Assembly: GCF_028471945.1 (NCBI RefSeq)
Contig: NZ_CP110128.1
Span: forward strand, 3,708,501-3,772,500
From: Pseudomonas sp. WJP1
Lineage (GTDB): Bacteria > Pseudomonadota > Gammaproteobacteria > Pseudomonadales > Pseudomonadaceae
DNA: 64,000 nucleotides
Direction: 5' to 3'
Under the pieces are notes generated by a model. It did no database searches and was not told the DNA's origin. It was given only the letters and a program-made list of their open reading frames with translations. Positions 37,432 through 44,895 of the stretch are shown here, one piece after another (the first letter of the stretch is position 1; each line of letters opens with the position of its first letter). Position numbers and translations under genes: made by a program.

Positions 37432-38208
37432 TCAGCGGTGAGTCCACACCGGCTGGCGCTTCTGGGCGAAGGCCTGCATGCCCTCCTTCTGGTCCTGGCT
37501 GGCAAAACTGGCGTGCATCAGGCGCCGCTCGAACTGCACGCCCTCGGCCAGGGTGGTTTCGAAGGCCCGGTTGACCGCTTCCTTATTGAGCTTGACCGCG
37601 ATGGCCGGGTGAGCGGCGATTTGCGCGGCCACCGCCAGGGCTTCATCCAGCAGGCTGGCCAGGGGCACCACGCGGCTGATCAAGCCCAGACGCTCGGCTT
37701 CATCGACATCCATGAAACGCCCGGTCAGGCACAGGTCCATGGCCTTGGCCTTGCCGATGGCGCGGGTCAGGCGCTGGGTGCCGCCGGCGCCGGGCAGCGT
37801 GCCGACCTTGACTTCGGGCTGGCCGAACCGCGCGTTGTCGGCGGCGATCACCATGTCGCACATCATCGCCAGCTCGCAGCCTCCGCCCAGCGCCAGGCCG
37901 GCAACCGCTGCAATCACCGGTTTGCGGCAGCGGGTGACGGTCTCCCAGTTGGCCGTGACGAAGTCCTCCAGGTACACATCGGCAAAACCCTTGAACTGCA
38001 ATTCGCTGAGGTCGGCACCGGCGGCGAAAGCTTTGTCGTTGCCGGTGATGACCACCGCACGAATCTGCTCATCGGCCTCGAAGGCCAGCAGCGCCTGGCC
38101 CAGTTCAGTCATCAAGGCGTCATTGAGCGCGTTATAGACAGTCGGGCGATTCAGGCGGATCAGGCCGACGGCGGCACGCTGCTCGACAAGGATGTTCAGG
38201 AAAGCCAT
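37432..38208 (-). CDS. badK: Cyclohex-1-ene-1-carboxyl-CoA hydratase-like (BadK)
   Basis: A 258-residue crotonase of BadK length. NRPTVYNALNDALMTELGQALLAFEAD, TRNWETV-like ANWETVTRCRKPVIAAVAGLALGGGCELA (about 85-110) and LPGAGGTQRLTRAIGKAKAMDLCLTGR (about 130-155) match BadK of Rhodopseudomonas as I remember it. It hydrates cyclohexene-carboxyl-CoA to 2-hydroxycyclohexanecarboxyl-CoA. AGAGGT precedes the ATG at 38208; the frame is open to 38274 but that would run into the operator. It is the first gene of the nine-gene minus operon. Confidence 0.88.
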   Translation of the reverse strand: MAFLNILVEQRAAVGLIRLNRPTVYNALNDALMTELGQALLAFEADEQIRAVVITGNDKAFAAGADLSELQFKGFADVYLEDFVTANWETVTRCRKPVIAAVAGLALGGGCELAMMCDMVIAADNARFGQPEVKVGTLPGAGGTQRLTRAIGKAKAMDLCLTGRFMDVDEAERLGLISRVVPLASLLDEALAVAAQIAAHPAIAVKLNKEAVNRAFETTLAEGVQFERRLMHASFASQDQKEGMQAFAQKRQPVWTHR

Positions 38209-38242
38209 GTCATCTACCTCTTGTTCTGCGGGAATGCCTTCG

Positions 38243-38271
38243 AATATATCCACAGAAAAATATAAAGACAA
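38243..38271 (-). promoter_or_regulatory. Candidate sigma-70 promoter of the badK operon
   Basis: On the minus strand TTGTCT (38271-38266) is followed by a 17-base spacer and TATATT (38248-38243). These match 4 of 6 and 5 of 6 consensus positions. The -35 box overlaps the palindrome at 38269-38278. Confidence 0.6.
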
Positions 38272-38288
38272 CATGTTGACATATTAAT
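38264..38288. promoter_or_regulatory. Candidate BadR-type operator between badK and aliA
   Basis: AAAGACAACATGTTGACAT at 38264-38282 is identical over 19 bases to 19129-19147. Its core CAACATGTTG (38269-38278) is a perfect palindrome. It overlaps the -35 boxes of both divergent promoters, so one bound dimer could block both operons. Assignment to the MarR regulator at 42933 is inference. Confidence 0.75.
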
Positions 38289-38305
38289 TTTGAAAGCCTT
38301 ATCTT
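38276..38305 (+). promoter_or_regulatory. Candidate sigma-70 promoter of the aliA operon
   Basis: TTGACA (38276-38281), an 18-base spacer and TATCTT (38300-38305; 4 of 6). The arrangement copies the importer promoter at 19141-19170, with the operator palindrome reaching into the -35 box. Confidence 0.55.
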
Positions 38306-38377
38306 CAGCTCATCGAAAGGGCAACACCAGATCGCCAGATAACAACAACTCAAACCCTTAAGAGTCGAAATATACAA

Positions 38378-40033
38378 ATGAACACCTGGACAGGCACACC
38401 CGCAGAGCGTCATCCAGAAACGCCCAGCAGTAGTGACATGATCATTACAGATTATTGGGATGCGCAGCTTGCCCGGGGCGCAGAGTGCCGCGCCCTGTCG
38501 AGTTACCAGAGCGGCGAAGACACCCCCGTCTCGTTTACCTACGGCGAACTGGATGCCGTGGTGACCCGCATGGGCGCCGGCCTGGCCGCCCTGGGCGTGG
38601 AAAAAGGCAGCGTGGTGTCCTGCCAGTTGCCCAACAGCTGGCAGATGACCGCCCTGTTCCTGGCCTGTGCCCGTATCGGTGCCGTGTTCAATCCATTGAT
38701 GCCGATTTTTCGCGAACGCGAGCTGCGCTTCATGCTCGGCCACGCCCGCAGTCATCTATTGGTCGTGCCCAAGCTTTTCCGGGGTTTCGACTACGCCAGC
38801 ATGGCCGAGGGCCTGCGCGCTGATTTGCCTGAACTGCGGCAAGTACTGGTGATCGGTGGCGAAGGCGACAACAGCTTCGAACGGCAACTGCTGGAGCGGG
38901 CATGGGAAAACAATGGCGATACCCAGGCGCTGTTCGCCGAGCGTCGCCCGCAGGCCGATGACATTGTGCAGCTGCTGTTCACCTCCGGCACCACCGGTGA
39001 ACCCAAGGGTGTGCTGCACACCAGCAAAACCTTGCTGAGCAACATCATTCCCTATGCAGAGCGCCTGGGACTTGGCCGCCAGGACATTGTCTTCATGGCC
39101 TCGCCCATGGCCCATCAGACCGGGTTTCTCTACGGCATGCTGATGCCCATCTACCTCGGCGCGGCAGCGGTTCTGCAAGACGTGTGGGATGCGCGCACCG
39201 CCGTGAAGATCATCGCCGCCGAGCGCCCGACGTTCACGATGGCCTCGACACCCTTCCTCGCCGACCTGATCGAGCTTGCCCCTGGGCACCGCGATGCATT
39301 GTCGAGCCTGCGGATTTTCGTCTCGGCCGGTGCGCCGATTCCGGAAAGCCTGGTGGAAAAGGCCGGCAACAGCCTCAACGCGAAAATCATCTCGGCCTGG
39401 GGCATGACTGAATCCGGAGCCTCGACCATGACCCGTCCGCAGGACGATCCCGAGCGGTCCATCTACACCGATGGTTTGGCCCTGCCCCTGGTGGAAGTAC
39501 GGGTAGTCGACGATGTCGGCATTGAAGCCCCTGCCGGCAGCGAAGGCCATCTTCAGGTCCGCGGCGCCAGCCTGTTCGTGGGTTACCTCAAGCGTCCCGA
39601 CCTCTACAGCGTCGACGCCCAAGGTTGGTTCGCCACCGGCGATCTGGCCCGCATGGATGCCCAGGGCTATATCCGCATCACCGGGCGAACCAAGGATGTG
39701 GTGATCCGCGGCGGCGAAAACATCCCTGTGGTCGAGGTGGAAAACCTGCTCTACAAGCACCCGGCCATTTCGGCGGTGGCCCTGGTGGGTTGCCCCGACG
39801 AGCGTCTAGGCGAGCGGGTTTGCGCCTACGTCACCCTGCATGACGGTTACACGGACCTGCGCCTCGACGAGGCGGTGACTTTCCTGCTCGAACACAACCT
39901 GTCGCGCAACTACTTGCCCGAATACCTGGAAGTGCTGCCTGCCCTGCCCCGCACGCCTTCCGGAAAGATCCAGAAATTCAAGCTGCATGAGCGGGCCGCG
40001 AGCATTCGCATCGCCCCGGTCAAGCGCCGCTGA
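38378..40033 (+). CDS. aliA: Cyclohexanecarboxylate-CoA ligase-like (AliA)
   Basis: A 551-residue AMP-forming ligase. LLFTSGTTGEPKGVLHTSKTLL (about 200-222) is the ATP-binding P-loop, MASPMAHQTGFLYG (about 240) is an acyl-site segment, and GWFATGDLARMDAQGYIRITGRTKDVVIRGGENI (about 415-450) plus the lysine in RTPSGKIQKFKL (about 530) complete the fold. The call as AliA rests on resemblance plus its neighbours badH, badI and aliB in the same order of function. It activates cyclohexanecarboxylate or a close relative. First gene of the plus operon. Confidence 0.85.
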   Translation: MNTWTGTPAERHPETPSSSDMIITDYWDAQLARGAECRALSSYQSGEDTPVSFTYGELDAVVTRMGAGLAALGVEKGSVVSCQLPNSWQMTALFLACARIGAVFNPLMPIFRERELRFMLGHARSHLLVVPKLFRGFDYASMAEGLRADLPELRQVLVIGGEGDNSFERQLLERAWENNGDTQALFAERRPQADDIVQLLFTSGTTGEPKGVLHTSKTLLSNIIPYAERLGLGRQDIVFMASPMAHQTGFLYGMLMPIYLGAAAVLQDVWDARTAVKIIAAERPTFTMASTPFLADLIELAPGHRDALSSLRIFVSAGAPIPESLVEKAGNSLNAKIISAWGMTESGASTMTRPQDDPERSIYTDGLALPLVEVRVVDDVGIEAPAGSEGHLQVRGASLFVGYLKRPDLYSVDAQGWFATGDLARMDAQGYIRITGRTKDVVIRGGENIPVVEVENLLYKHPAISAVALVGCPDERLGERVCAYVTLHDGYTDLRLDEAVTFLLEHNLSRNYLPEYLEVLPALPRTPSGKIQKFKLHERAASIRIAPVKRR

Positions 40034-40078
40034 ACCCTCACCTCAAATCGCGCAAATCAATAATTGGAGAATGCCCCT

Positions 40079-40846
40079 ATGAAAGGCCTGAATGGAAAAA
40101 CCGTCATCATCACCGGCGGTGGCGGCGGCATCGGTCGCGCCGTGTGCCTGCGCTTCGCCGCCGAAGGTAGCCTGGTGGCGGTGCTCGATCGCGACAGCGA
40201 TGCTGCACAAACCACCGTCGACCTGATCCGCGAAGCCGGTGGCAAGGCCGTCGCCTACGCCGCCGACATCACCGACTACGCCGCCATCACCGACACCGTG
40301 GCCGCCATCGAAAAAGACCTGGGCGTGCCGACTGTACTGGTCAACAACGCCGGTTTCGACCGCTTCATGCCCTTCCTCAAGACCGAGCCCAAGCAGTGGG
40401 AGCAGTTGATTTCGATCAACCTGACCGGCGCCCTGAACATGCACCACGTGGTGCTGCCGAAAATGCTCGAGGCCGGTGGCGGCAAAGTCATCAACGTCGC
40501 CTCCGATGCCGCCCGCGTCGGTTCTTCGGGCGAGGCCGTGTACGCCGCCTGCAAGGCTGGCCTGGTGGGCTTGAGCAAGACCCTGGCGCGGGAGCTGGCG
40601 ACCAAGGGCGTTAACGTCAACGTGGTCTGCCCAGGTCCCACCGACACCGCGCTGCTCAAGAGCGTGGCCGACACCTCCAACAACCCGGAAAAACTCCTGG
40701 AAGCCTTCAAGAATGCCGTGCCGATGCGTCGCCTCGGCCAGCCGGAAGACTATCCGGGAATCATCGCCCTGCTCGCCAGCGACGATGCCAACTTCATTAC
40801 CGGTCAAGTGATCAGCGTGTCCGGCGGCCTGACGATGGCTGGCTAA
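40079..40846 (+). CDS. badH: 2-Hydroxycyclohexanecarboxyl-CoA dehydrogenase-like (BadH)
   Basis: A 255-residue SDR, the length of BadH. ITGGGGGIG (about 11) binds NAD. The catalytic triad is S142 in VASDAARVGSSGEAVYAACK with Y155 and K159. TEPKQWEQLISINLTGALNMHH (about 105-126), CPGPTDTALL and SVSGGLTM at the end match BadH closely from memory. It oxidises the 2-hydroxy intermediate to 2-ketocyclohexanecarboxyl-CoA. GGAGA lies 8 bases before the ATG at 40079. It follows aliA and precedes badI. Confidence 0.92.
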   Translation: MKGLNGKTVIITGGGGGIGRAVCLRFAAEGSLVAVLDRDSDAAQTTVDLIREAGGKAVAYAADITDYAAITDTVAAIEKDLGVPTVLVNNAGFDRFMPFLKTEPKQWEQLISINLTGALNMHHVVLPKMLEAGGGKVINVASDAARVGSSGEAVYAACKAGLVGLSKTLARELATKGVNVNVVCPGPTDTALLKSVADTSNNPEKLLEAFKNAVPMRRLGQPEDYPGIIALLASDDANFITGQVISVSGGLTMAG

Positions 40847-40877
40847 GCCAGACCACACTCAAATGGGAGAGCATGCA

Positions 40878-41660
40878 ATGAACTACGAAGACATCCTGTA
40901 CCACGAACTCAACGGCGTCGCGACCATCACCATCAACCGCCCCGAGCGCTACAACGCATTTCGCGGCCAGACCTGCATGGAACTGCTCGACGCGTTCAAC
41001 CGTGCCGGCTGGAACAAGGAAATCGGCGTCATCGTCTTCACCGGCGCTGGCGACAAGGCCTTCTGCACCGGTGGCGACCAGGGCGCTCATGAAGGCCAGT
41101 ACGACGGTCGCGGCTTGATCGGCCTGCCGGTCGAAGAGCTGCAGAACCTGATCCGCGAAGTGCCCAAGCCGGTGATCGCCCGGGTCAACGGCTTTGCCAT
41201 CGGCGGCGGGCATGTGCTGCACGTGGTCTGCGACCTGAGCATCGCTTCCGACAAAGCGGTGTTCGGCCAGGTCGGTCCCAAGGTCGGCTCGGTCGACCCG
41301 GGTTACGGCACCGCCTACCTGTCGCGCCTGATCGGCGAAAAACGCGCCCGCGAGATCTGGTACCTGTGCCGCAAGTACAGCGCGCAGCAGGCGCTGGACT
41401 GGGGCCTGGTCAACGCCGTGGTGCCTCACGAGCAGCTCGATGAAGAAGTACAGAAGTGGTGCGAGGAAATTCTCGAGAAGAGCCCGACCGCGCTGTCCAT
41501 CGCCAAGCGCTCGTTCAATGCCGACAGCGCCAATATCGGCGGCATTGGCGGCCTCGGCATGCAGGCCCTGAGCCTGTACTACGACACCGAGGAGTCCAAG
41601 GAAGGTGTCGCCGCGTTCAAGGAAAAGCGCAAACCCGAGTTCCGTAAATTCTACAAATGA
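40878..41660 (+). CDS. badI: 2-Ketocyclohexanecarboxyl-CoA hydrolase-like, ring-opening (BadI)
   Basis: A 260-residue crotonase of the MenB-like branch. FCTGGDQGAHEGQYDGRGLIGLP (about 63-85), FAIGGGHVLHVVCDL (about 111) and FGQVGPKVGSVDPGYGTAYLSR (about 134) are the BadI hallmarks, and KRKPEFRKFYK ends the protein as in the Rhodopseudomonas enzyme. BadI cleaves the keto ring by a retro-Dieckmann reaction to pimeloyl-CoA. GGGAGAG precedes the ATG at 40878. This gene is the strongest marker of the pathway, because BadI has a very narrow known role. Confidence 0.93.
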   Translation: MNYEDILYHELNGVATITINRPERYNAFRGQTCMELLDAFNRAGWNKEIGVIVFTGAGDKAFCTGGDQGAHEGQYDGRGLIGLPVEELQNLIREVPKPVIARVNGFAIGGGHVLHVVCDLSIASDKAVFGQVGPKVGSVDPGYGTAYLSRLIGEKRAREIWYLCRKYSAQQALDWGLVNAVVPHEQLDEEVQKWCEEILEKSPTALSIAKRSFNADSANIGGIGGLGMQALSLYYDTEESKEGVAAFKEKRKPEFRKFYK

Positions 41661-41719
41661 TCCCTGCGCCGGCAGCCATCGCGCTGCCGGCACAGCACCC
41701 GAATGGCCTGGAGAGCATC

Positions 41720-42859
41720 ATGAATTTCGCCTTCACAGAACAACAAAATGCCATCCGCGAAAGCGTCGCCCGATTCAGCGCCGACGTCCTCGCCCCCGGT
41801 TACCGCCAACGGGATCGCGATGGCCGCATCGAGCGCGAAGTCATTGCCCAGATGGGCGAGATGGGCCTGCTCGGTGGTGAACTGCCGGAAGAATTCGGCG
41901 GCAGCGGCCTGGACTGCGTCACCGCCGGCCTGATCATCGAAGAGCTGGCCCGTGGCGACTTCAATGTGGCGTACATCCCGCTGCTGACGTCGCTCAACGG
42001 CCAGATCATCGCCCAATACGCCGACTCCTCCCTGGCCCGGGAATGGCTGGGTGAAATGACCGCCGGGCGCAAGGTAGCCTGTATCGCCCTGACCGAACCC
42101 AGCGGCGGATCCGATGCCGCCAGCCTGCGCCTGAAGGCCGAGCTCAAGGGCGATGTCTATGTGCTAAACGGCGAGAAAACGTCGATTTCCATGGCCGACC
42201 AGGCAGACGTCGCCGTGGTCTTCGCCCGCACCGGCACCGTGGAACAACGCGCCAGCGGTATCAGCGCGTTCCTGGTGCCGATGAACCTGCCCGGCATCAG
42301 CACGACCCGCTTCGAGGATGCCGGCGAGCGCGCCATCGGTCGCGGCTCGATTTTTTTTGACAATGTGCAGGTGCCGGTCAACCATCGCCTGGGCGATGAG
42401 AACAAGGGCTTCAAGCAAGTCATGCAAGGCTTTGACTACAGTCGCGCCCTGATCGGCCTGCAGTGCCTGGCCCTGGCCCAACAGTCGCTGGATGAAACCT
42501 GGCAGTGGCTGACCGAGCGCAAGGCCTTCGGCCAGGCCTTGTCTTCGTTCCAGGGTTTGACTCACCCTCTGGCAGAATTGCAGACCTACGTGCATGCTGC
42601 CCGCCTGCAGTGTTATTACGCCCTGTGGCTCAAGGATAATAAGCTGCCACACAATGCCGAAGCGGCCATGAACAAGTGGTGGGGCCCGAAACTGGCGTTC
42701 GATGTGGTCAAGCAGTGTCTGCTGGCGCATGGGCACACCGGTTACGGCGAGGACCTGCCGTTCGCCCAGCGCTTGCGCGATGTACTTGGCCTGCAAATCG
42801 GTGACGGCACCGCGCAGATCATGAAAAATATCATCGCGCGCGAATTTGTCCCCAATTGA
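41720..42859 (+). CDS. aliB: Cyclohexanecarboxyl-CoA dehydrogenase-like (AliB)
   Basis: A 379-residue acyl-CoA dehydrogenase. ALTEPSGGSDAASLRLKAE (about 128), DYSRALIGLQCLALAQQSLDETW (about 240) and a C-terminal LQIGDGTAQIMKNIIAREF are visible. Where most relatives have YEGT with catalytic glutamate, this one has GDGT, an aspartate. It should form cyclohex-1-ene-1-carboxyl-CoA for BadK, with electrons going to the EtfAB encoded across the promoter. TGGAGAG precedes the ATG at 41720. The name rests on the badH-badI context. Confidence 0.85.
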   Translation: MNFAFTEQQNAIRESVARFSADVLAPGYRQRDRDGRIEREVIAQMGEMGLLGGELPEEFGGSGLDCVTAGLIIEELARGDFNVAYIPLLTSLNGQIIAQYADSSLAREWLGEMTAGRKVACIALTEPSGGSDAASLRLKAELKGDVYVLNGEKTSISMADQADVAVVFARTGTVEQRASGISAFLVPMNLPGISTTRFEDAGERAIGRGSIFFDNVQVPVNHRLGDENKGFKQVMQGFDYSRALIGLQCLALAQQSLDETWQWLTERKAFGQALSSFQGLTHPLAELQTYVHAARLQCYYALWLKDNKLPHNAEAAMNKWWGPKLAFDVVKQCLLAHGHTGYGEDLPFAQRLRDVLGLQIGDGTAQIMKNIIAREFVPN

Positions 42860-42932
42860 TGCCCTGCCTGCTCCATCAGGTCGGGCGCTCATACAACCGT
42901 GCTCGCCCTGACGGAGCCGATAAGGAACATCA

Positions 42933-43412
42933 ATGAACAATAGCGATACCCGATCCGTACCCAACACGCTGTTTTTCCGGCTGTTCCAGACCGGCAACGT
43001 GTTGCAGCGGCAAGTCCAGAAAGAGATGGGCATCAGCACGGTGCAATGGGCCGTGCTCGGCGCCCTGTCCCGTGAACGTTATGAAGGCGGTATCTCGTTC
43101 TTTGAACTGACCGAGTACCTGTTCGTCAGTCGCCAGAGCCTGGACGGCGTGCTCAAGCGCATGGAGCGCGACAACCATGTGTTGCGCGTGCCGCATCCGG
43201 ATGACGGACGTGCGCGCCTGGTGCAACTGACCGATACCGGCCGGGCCTTCTGGGACTCGTTGCAGGAGCGGATCCAGACGTTTTACCAGCAGGCGTTGAA
43301 AGGCTTCAGTTTCGACGACAGCGTCAGCCTGCTGCATTACCTCAACAAGCTGCAAGGCGACATGGTCGCCATATCGCTCGGCGACGAGCCGCAAGACGAC
43401 GAGGCGCAATAG
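42933..43412 (+). CDS. badR: MarR-family regulator, BadR-like
   Basis: A 159-residue winged-helix protein. The DNA-binding region (about 40-100) reads STVQWAVLGALSRERYEGGISFFELTEYLFVSRQSLDGVLKRMERD, followed by a wing with HPDDGRARLVQLTDTG. In Rhodopseudomonas, BadR is a MarR protein that controls badHI and aliAB and responds to an alicyclic CoA intermediate. The position directly after aliB supports the same role here. Its likely site is the CAACATGTTG palindrome at 19134 and 38269. AAGGA precedes the ATG. Confidence 0.8.
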   Translation: MNNSDTRSVPNTLFFRLFQTGNVLQRQVQKEMGISTVQWAVLGALSRERYEGGISFFELTEYLFVSRQSLDGVLKRMERDNHVLRVPHPDDGRARLVQLTDTGRAFWDSLQERIQTFYQQALKGFSFDDSVSLLHYLNKLQGDMVAISLGDEPQDDEAQ

Positions 43413-43469
43413 GCTGATCCCCACCTTCCTGCCCTCGCCGAAGCGTCATTGTTCATGAAACCCTAAAAC

Positions 43470-43487
43470 AGCCCCCTTCCCGGGGCT
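43470..43487 (+). terminator. Weak hairpin after the MarR gene
   Basis: AGCCCC (43470-43475) pairs with GGGGCT (43482-43487). There is no T-run, so it may only slow or protect transcripts rather than terminate. The porin gene starts 46 bases later and may still be part of the operon. Confidence 0.3.
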
Positions 43488-43532
43488 GGCTGAACAACAA
43501 AAACAACTCACAGCAGGCAGGAACCTCTCATC

Positions 43533-44834
43533 ATGCGTACAGCCAATCCCGTCACCGGGCATCTGGCCGGGCCGACTCGTGCCCGGTATTCCTTCAAGGC
43601 CCCTTGTGTCTCGGCGTTACTGCTCGCTTCACAGGCCCATGCAGACATCATCGCCGACAGTCACTTGAGCCTGGAAACACGAAATTTCTACATGAATCGT
43701 GATTACCGGGACGCCGGTTTGTTTGACGGCCCACGCCACGATGGCAAGCCCCAGAGCAAGGCGGAAGACTGGGCGCAAGGCTTCATTTTGCGCGGTAATT
43801 TGGGGTTCACCGAGGGCACGATTGGCGTGGGCCTGGACATGCTGGGGCTGGTAGGCGTCAAGCTCGACTCCGGTGGCGGCAGCAGCGGCACTGGCGTGCT
43901 GCAGCGCAACCAGCGCACCGGCGAGCCGGTCGACGAGTACAGCTTCCTGGCACCGACTGCCAAGCTCAAGGTCGCCAAGACCCTCGTCACCCTCGGCAAC
44001 CATGAACCGGTGATGCCGGTGCTGTTTCGCAATGACACGCGCCTGCTGCCACAGACTTATCGCGGTGGGCAGGTGGTCTCCACCGATATCCAGGATCTGA
44101 GCCTCACCGCCGGGCAATTTCGCCAGGCGCACCAGCGCGACTCGTCCGACTACGAGGACATGCGCATGGCGGCCGACGGCTCCACCGGTGGCGTGCCCAC
44201 CGACCGCTTCAACTATGGCGGCTTTACCTACGCCTTCCTGCCCAGCCTCAGCGCCACGGTTTATCGCGCCGAGCTCAAGGACAACTACAGCCAGAATGCC
44301 GCCAGCCTCTTGTACAAGGCGCCATTGAGCGAAAGCGTCAACCTGAAGGCCGACGTGCGCTACTTCGGCAGCGATGACGAGGGCCGCACCAATGTCGACA
44401 ACCGCTATCTGGGTGGCATGTTGACTTTGAGCAGCCGCGGCCACTCCCTGGGCCTGGGCTATCAGAACCAGAATGGCGACACCGGCCTGCCCTACCTGTT
44501 GGTGGCCGACCCATGGGCTTTGAACAATGGCACATACCAGCCTTTCGTGCGGGCCGGGGAAGACTCCTGGCAACTGCGATATGACTATGACTTTGCCGCC
44601 CTGGGCATCCCCGGCCTGACCTTGATGACGCGCTACATGCGCGGCGATGACTTCGAGATTCGCGCTGTTGGCGCCAAGGAGTGGGAGCGCAACACCGACA
44701 TCGGCTACGTGATCCAGGGCGGACCGTTGCGCAACCTGAGCCTGCGCTGGCGCAATGTGACGTATCGCGGCAGCGACACGACCGACGTCGATGAGAATCG
44801 ACTGATCATCGCCTACACCTTCAAGTTCTGGTAA
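43533..44834 (+). CDS. OprD-family outer-membrane porin
   Basis: A 433-residue porin with an unusually long N-terminal region (about 38 residues, ending SQAHA) before mature DIIADSHLSLETRNFYMNRDYRD, the OprD-family opening. Alternating beta-strand segments fill the rest, and the chain ends in aromatic residue W after FKF, as outer-membrane barrels do. AQGFILRGNLGFTEGTIGVGLDMLGLVGVKLDSG (about 86) is typical. It probably admits the alicyclic carboxylate, complementing the ABC importer of the linked operon. Aggregate context, not sequence, supports the substrate. Confidence 0.9.
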   Translation: MRTANPVTGHLAGPTRARYSFKAPCVSALLLASQAHADIIADSHLSLETRNFYMNRDYRDAGLFDGPRHDGKPQSKAEDWAQGFILRGNLGFTEGTIGVGLDMLGLVGVKLDSGGGSSGTGVLQRNQRTGEPVDEYSFLAPTAKLKVAKTLVTLGNHEPVMPVLFRNDTRLLPQTYRGGQVVSTDIQDLSLTAGQFRQAHQRDSSDYEDMRMAADGSTGGVPTDRFNYGGFTYAFLPSLSATVYRAELKDNYSQNAASLLYKAPLSESVNLKADVRYFGSDDEGRTNVDNRYLGGMLTLSSRGHSLGLGYQNQNGDTGLPYLLVADPWALNNGTYQPFVRAGEDSWQLRYDYDFAALGIPGLTLMTRYMRGDDFEIRAVGAKEWERNTDIGYVIQGGPLRNLSLRWRNVTYRGSDTTDVDENRLIIAYTFKFW

Positions 44835-44895
44835 GCCGCCGGGCAGTCAAGGGCGGCGGCACGCCTGGTTGGCCGCCCTTGACTGTCCGCGTCAG

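Noticed and set aside
38209..38274. N-terminal extension of BadK
   Set aside because: The extra codons overlap the operator and -35 region and do not resemble the family; AGAGGT places the start at 38208.
42344..42360. T-run GATTTTTTTTGA as a terminator
   Set aside because: It is inside the aliB reading frame, coding for I-F-F-D, and has no stem.
28465..42859. Pimeloyl-CoA production for biotin
   Set aside because: The genes form a degradative series that consumes pimeloyl-CoA, with ETF and glutaryl-CoA dehydrogenase; no bio genes occur in the window.
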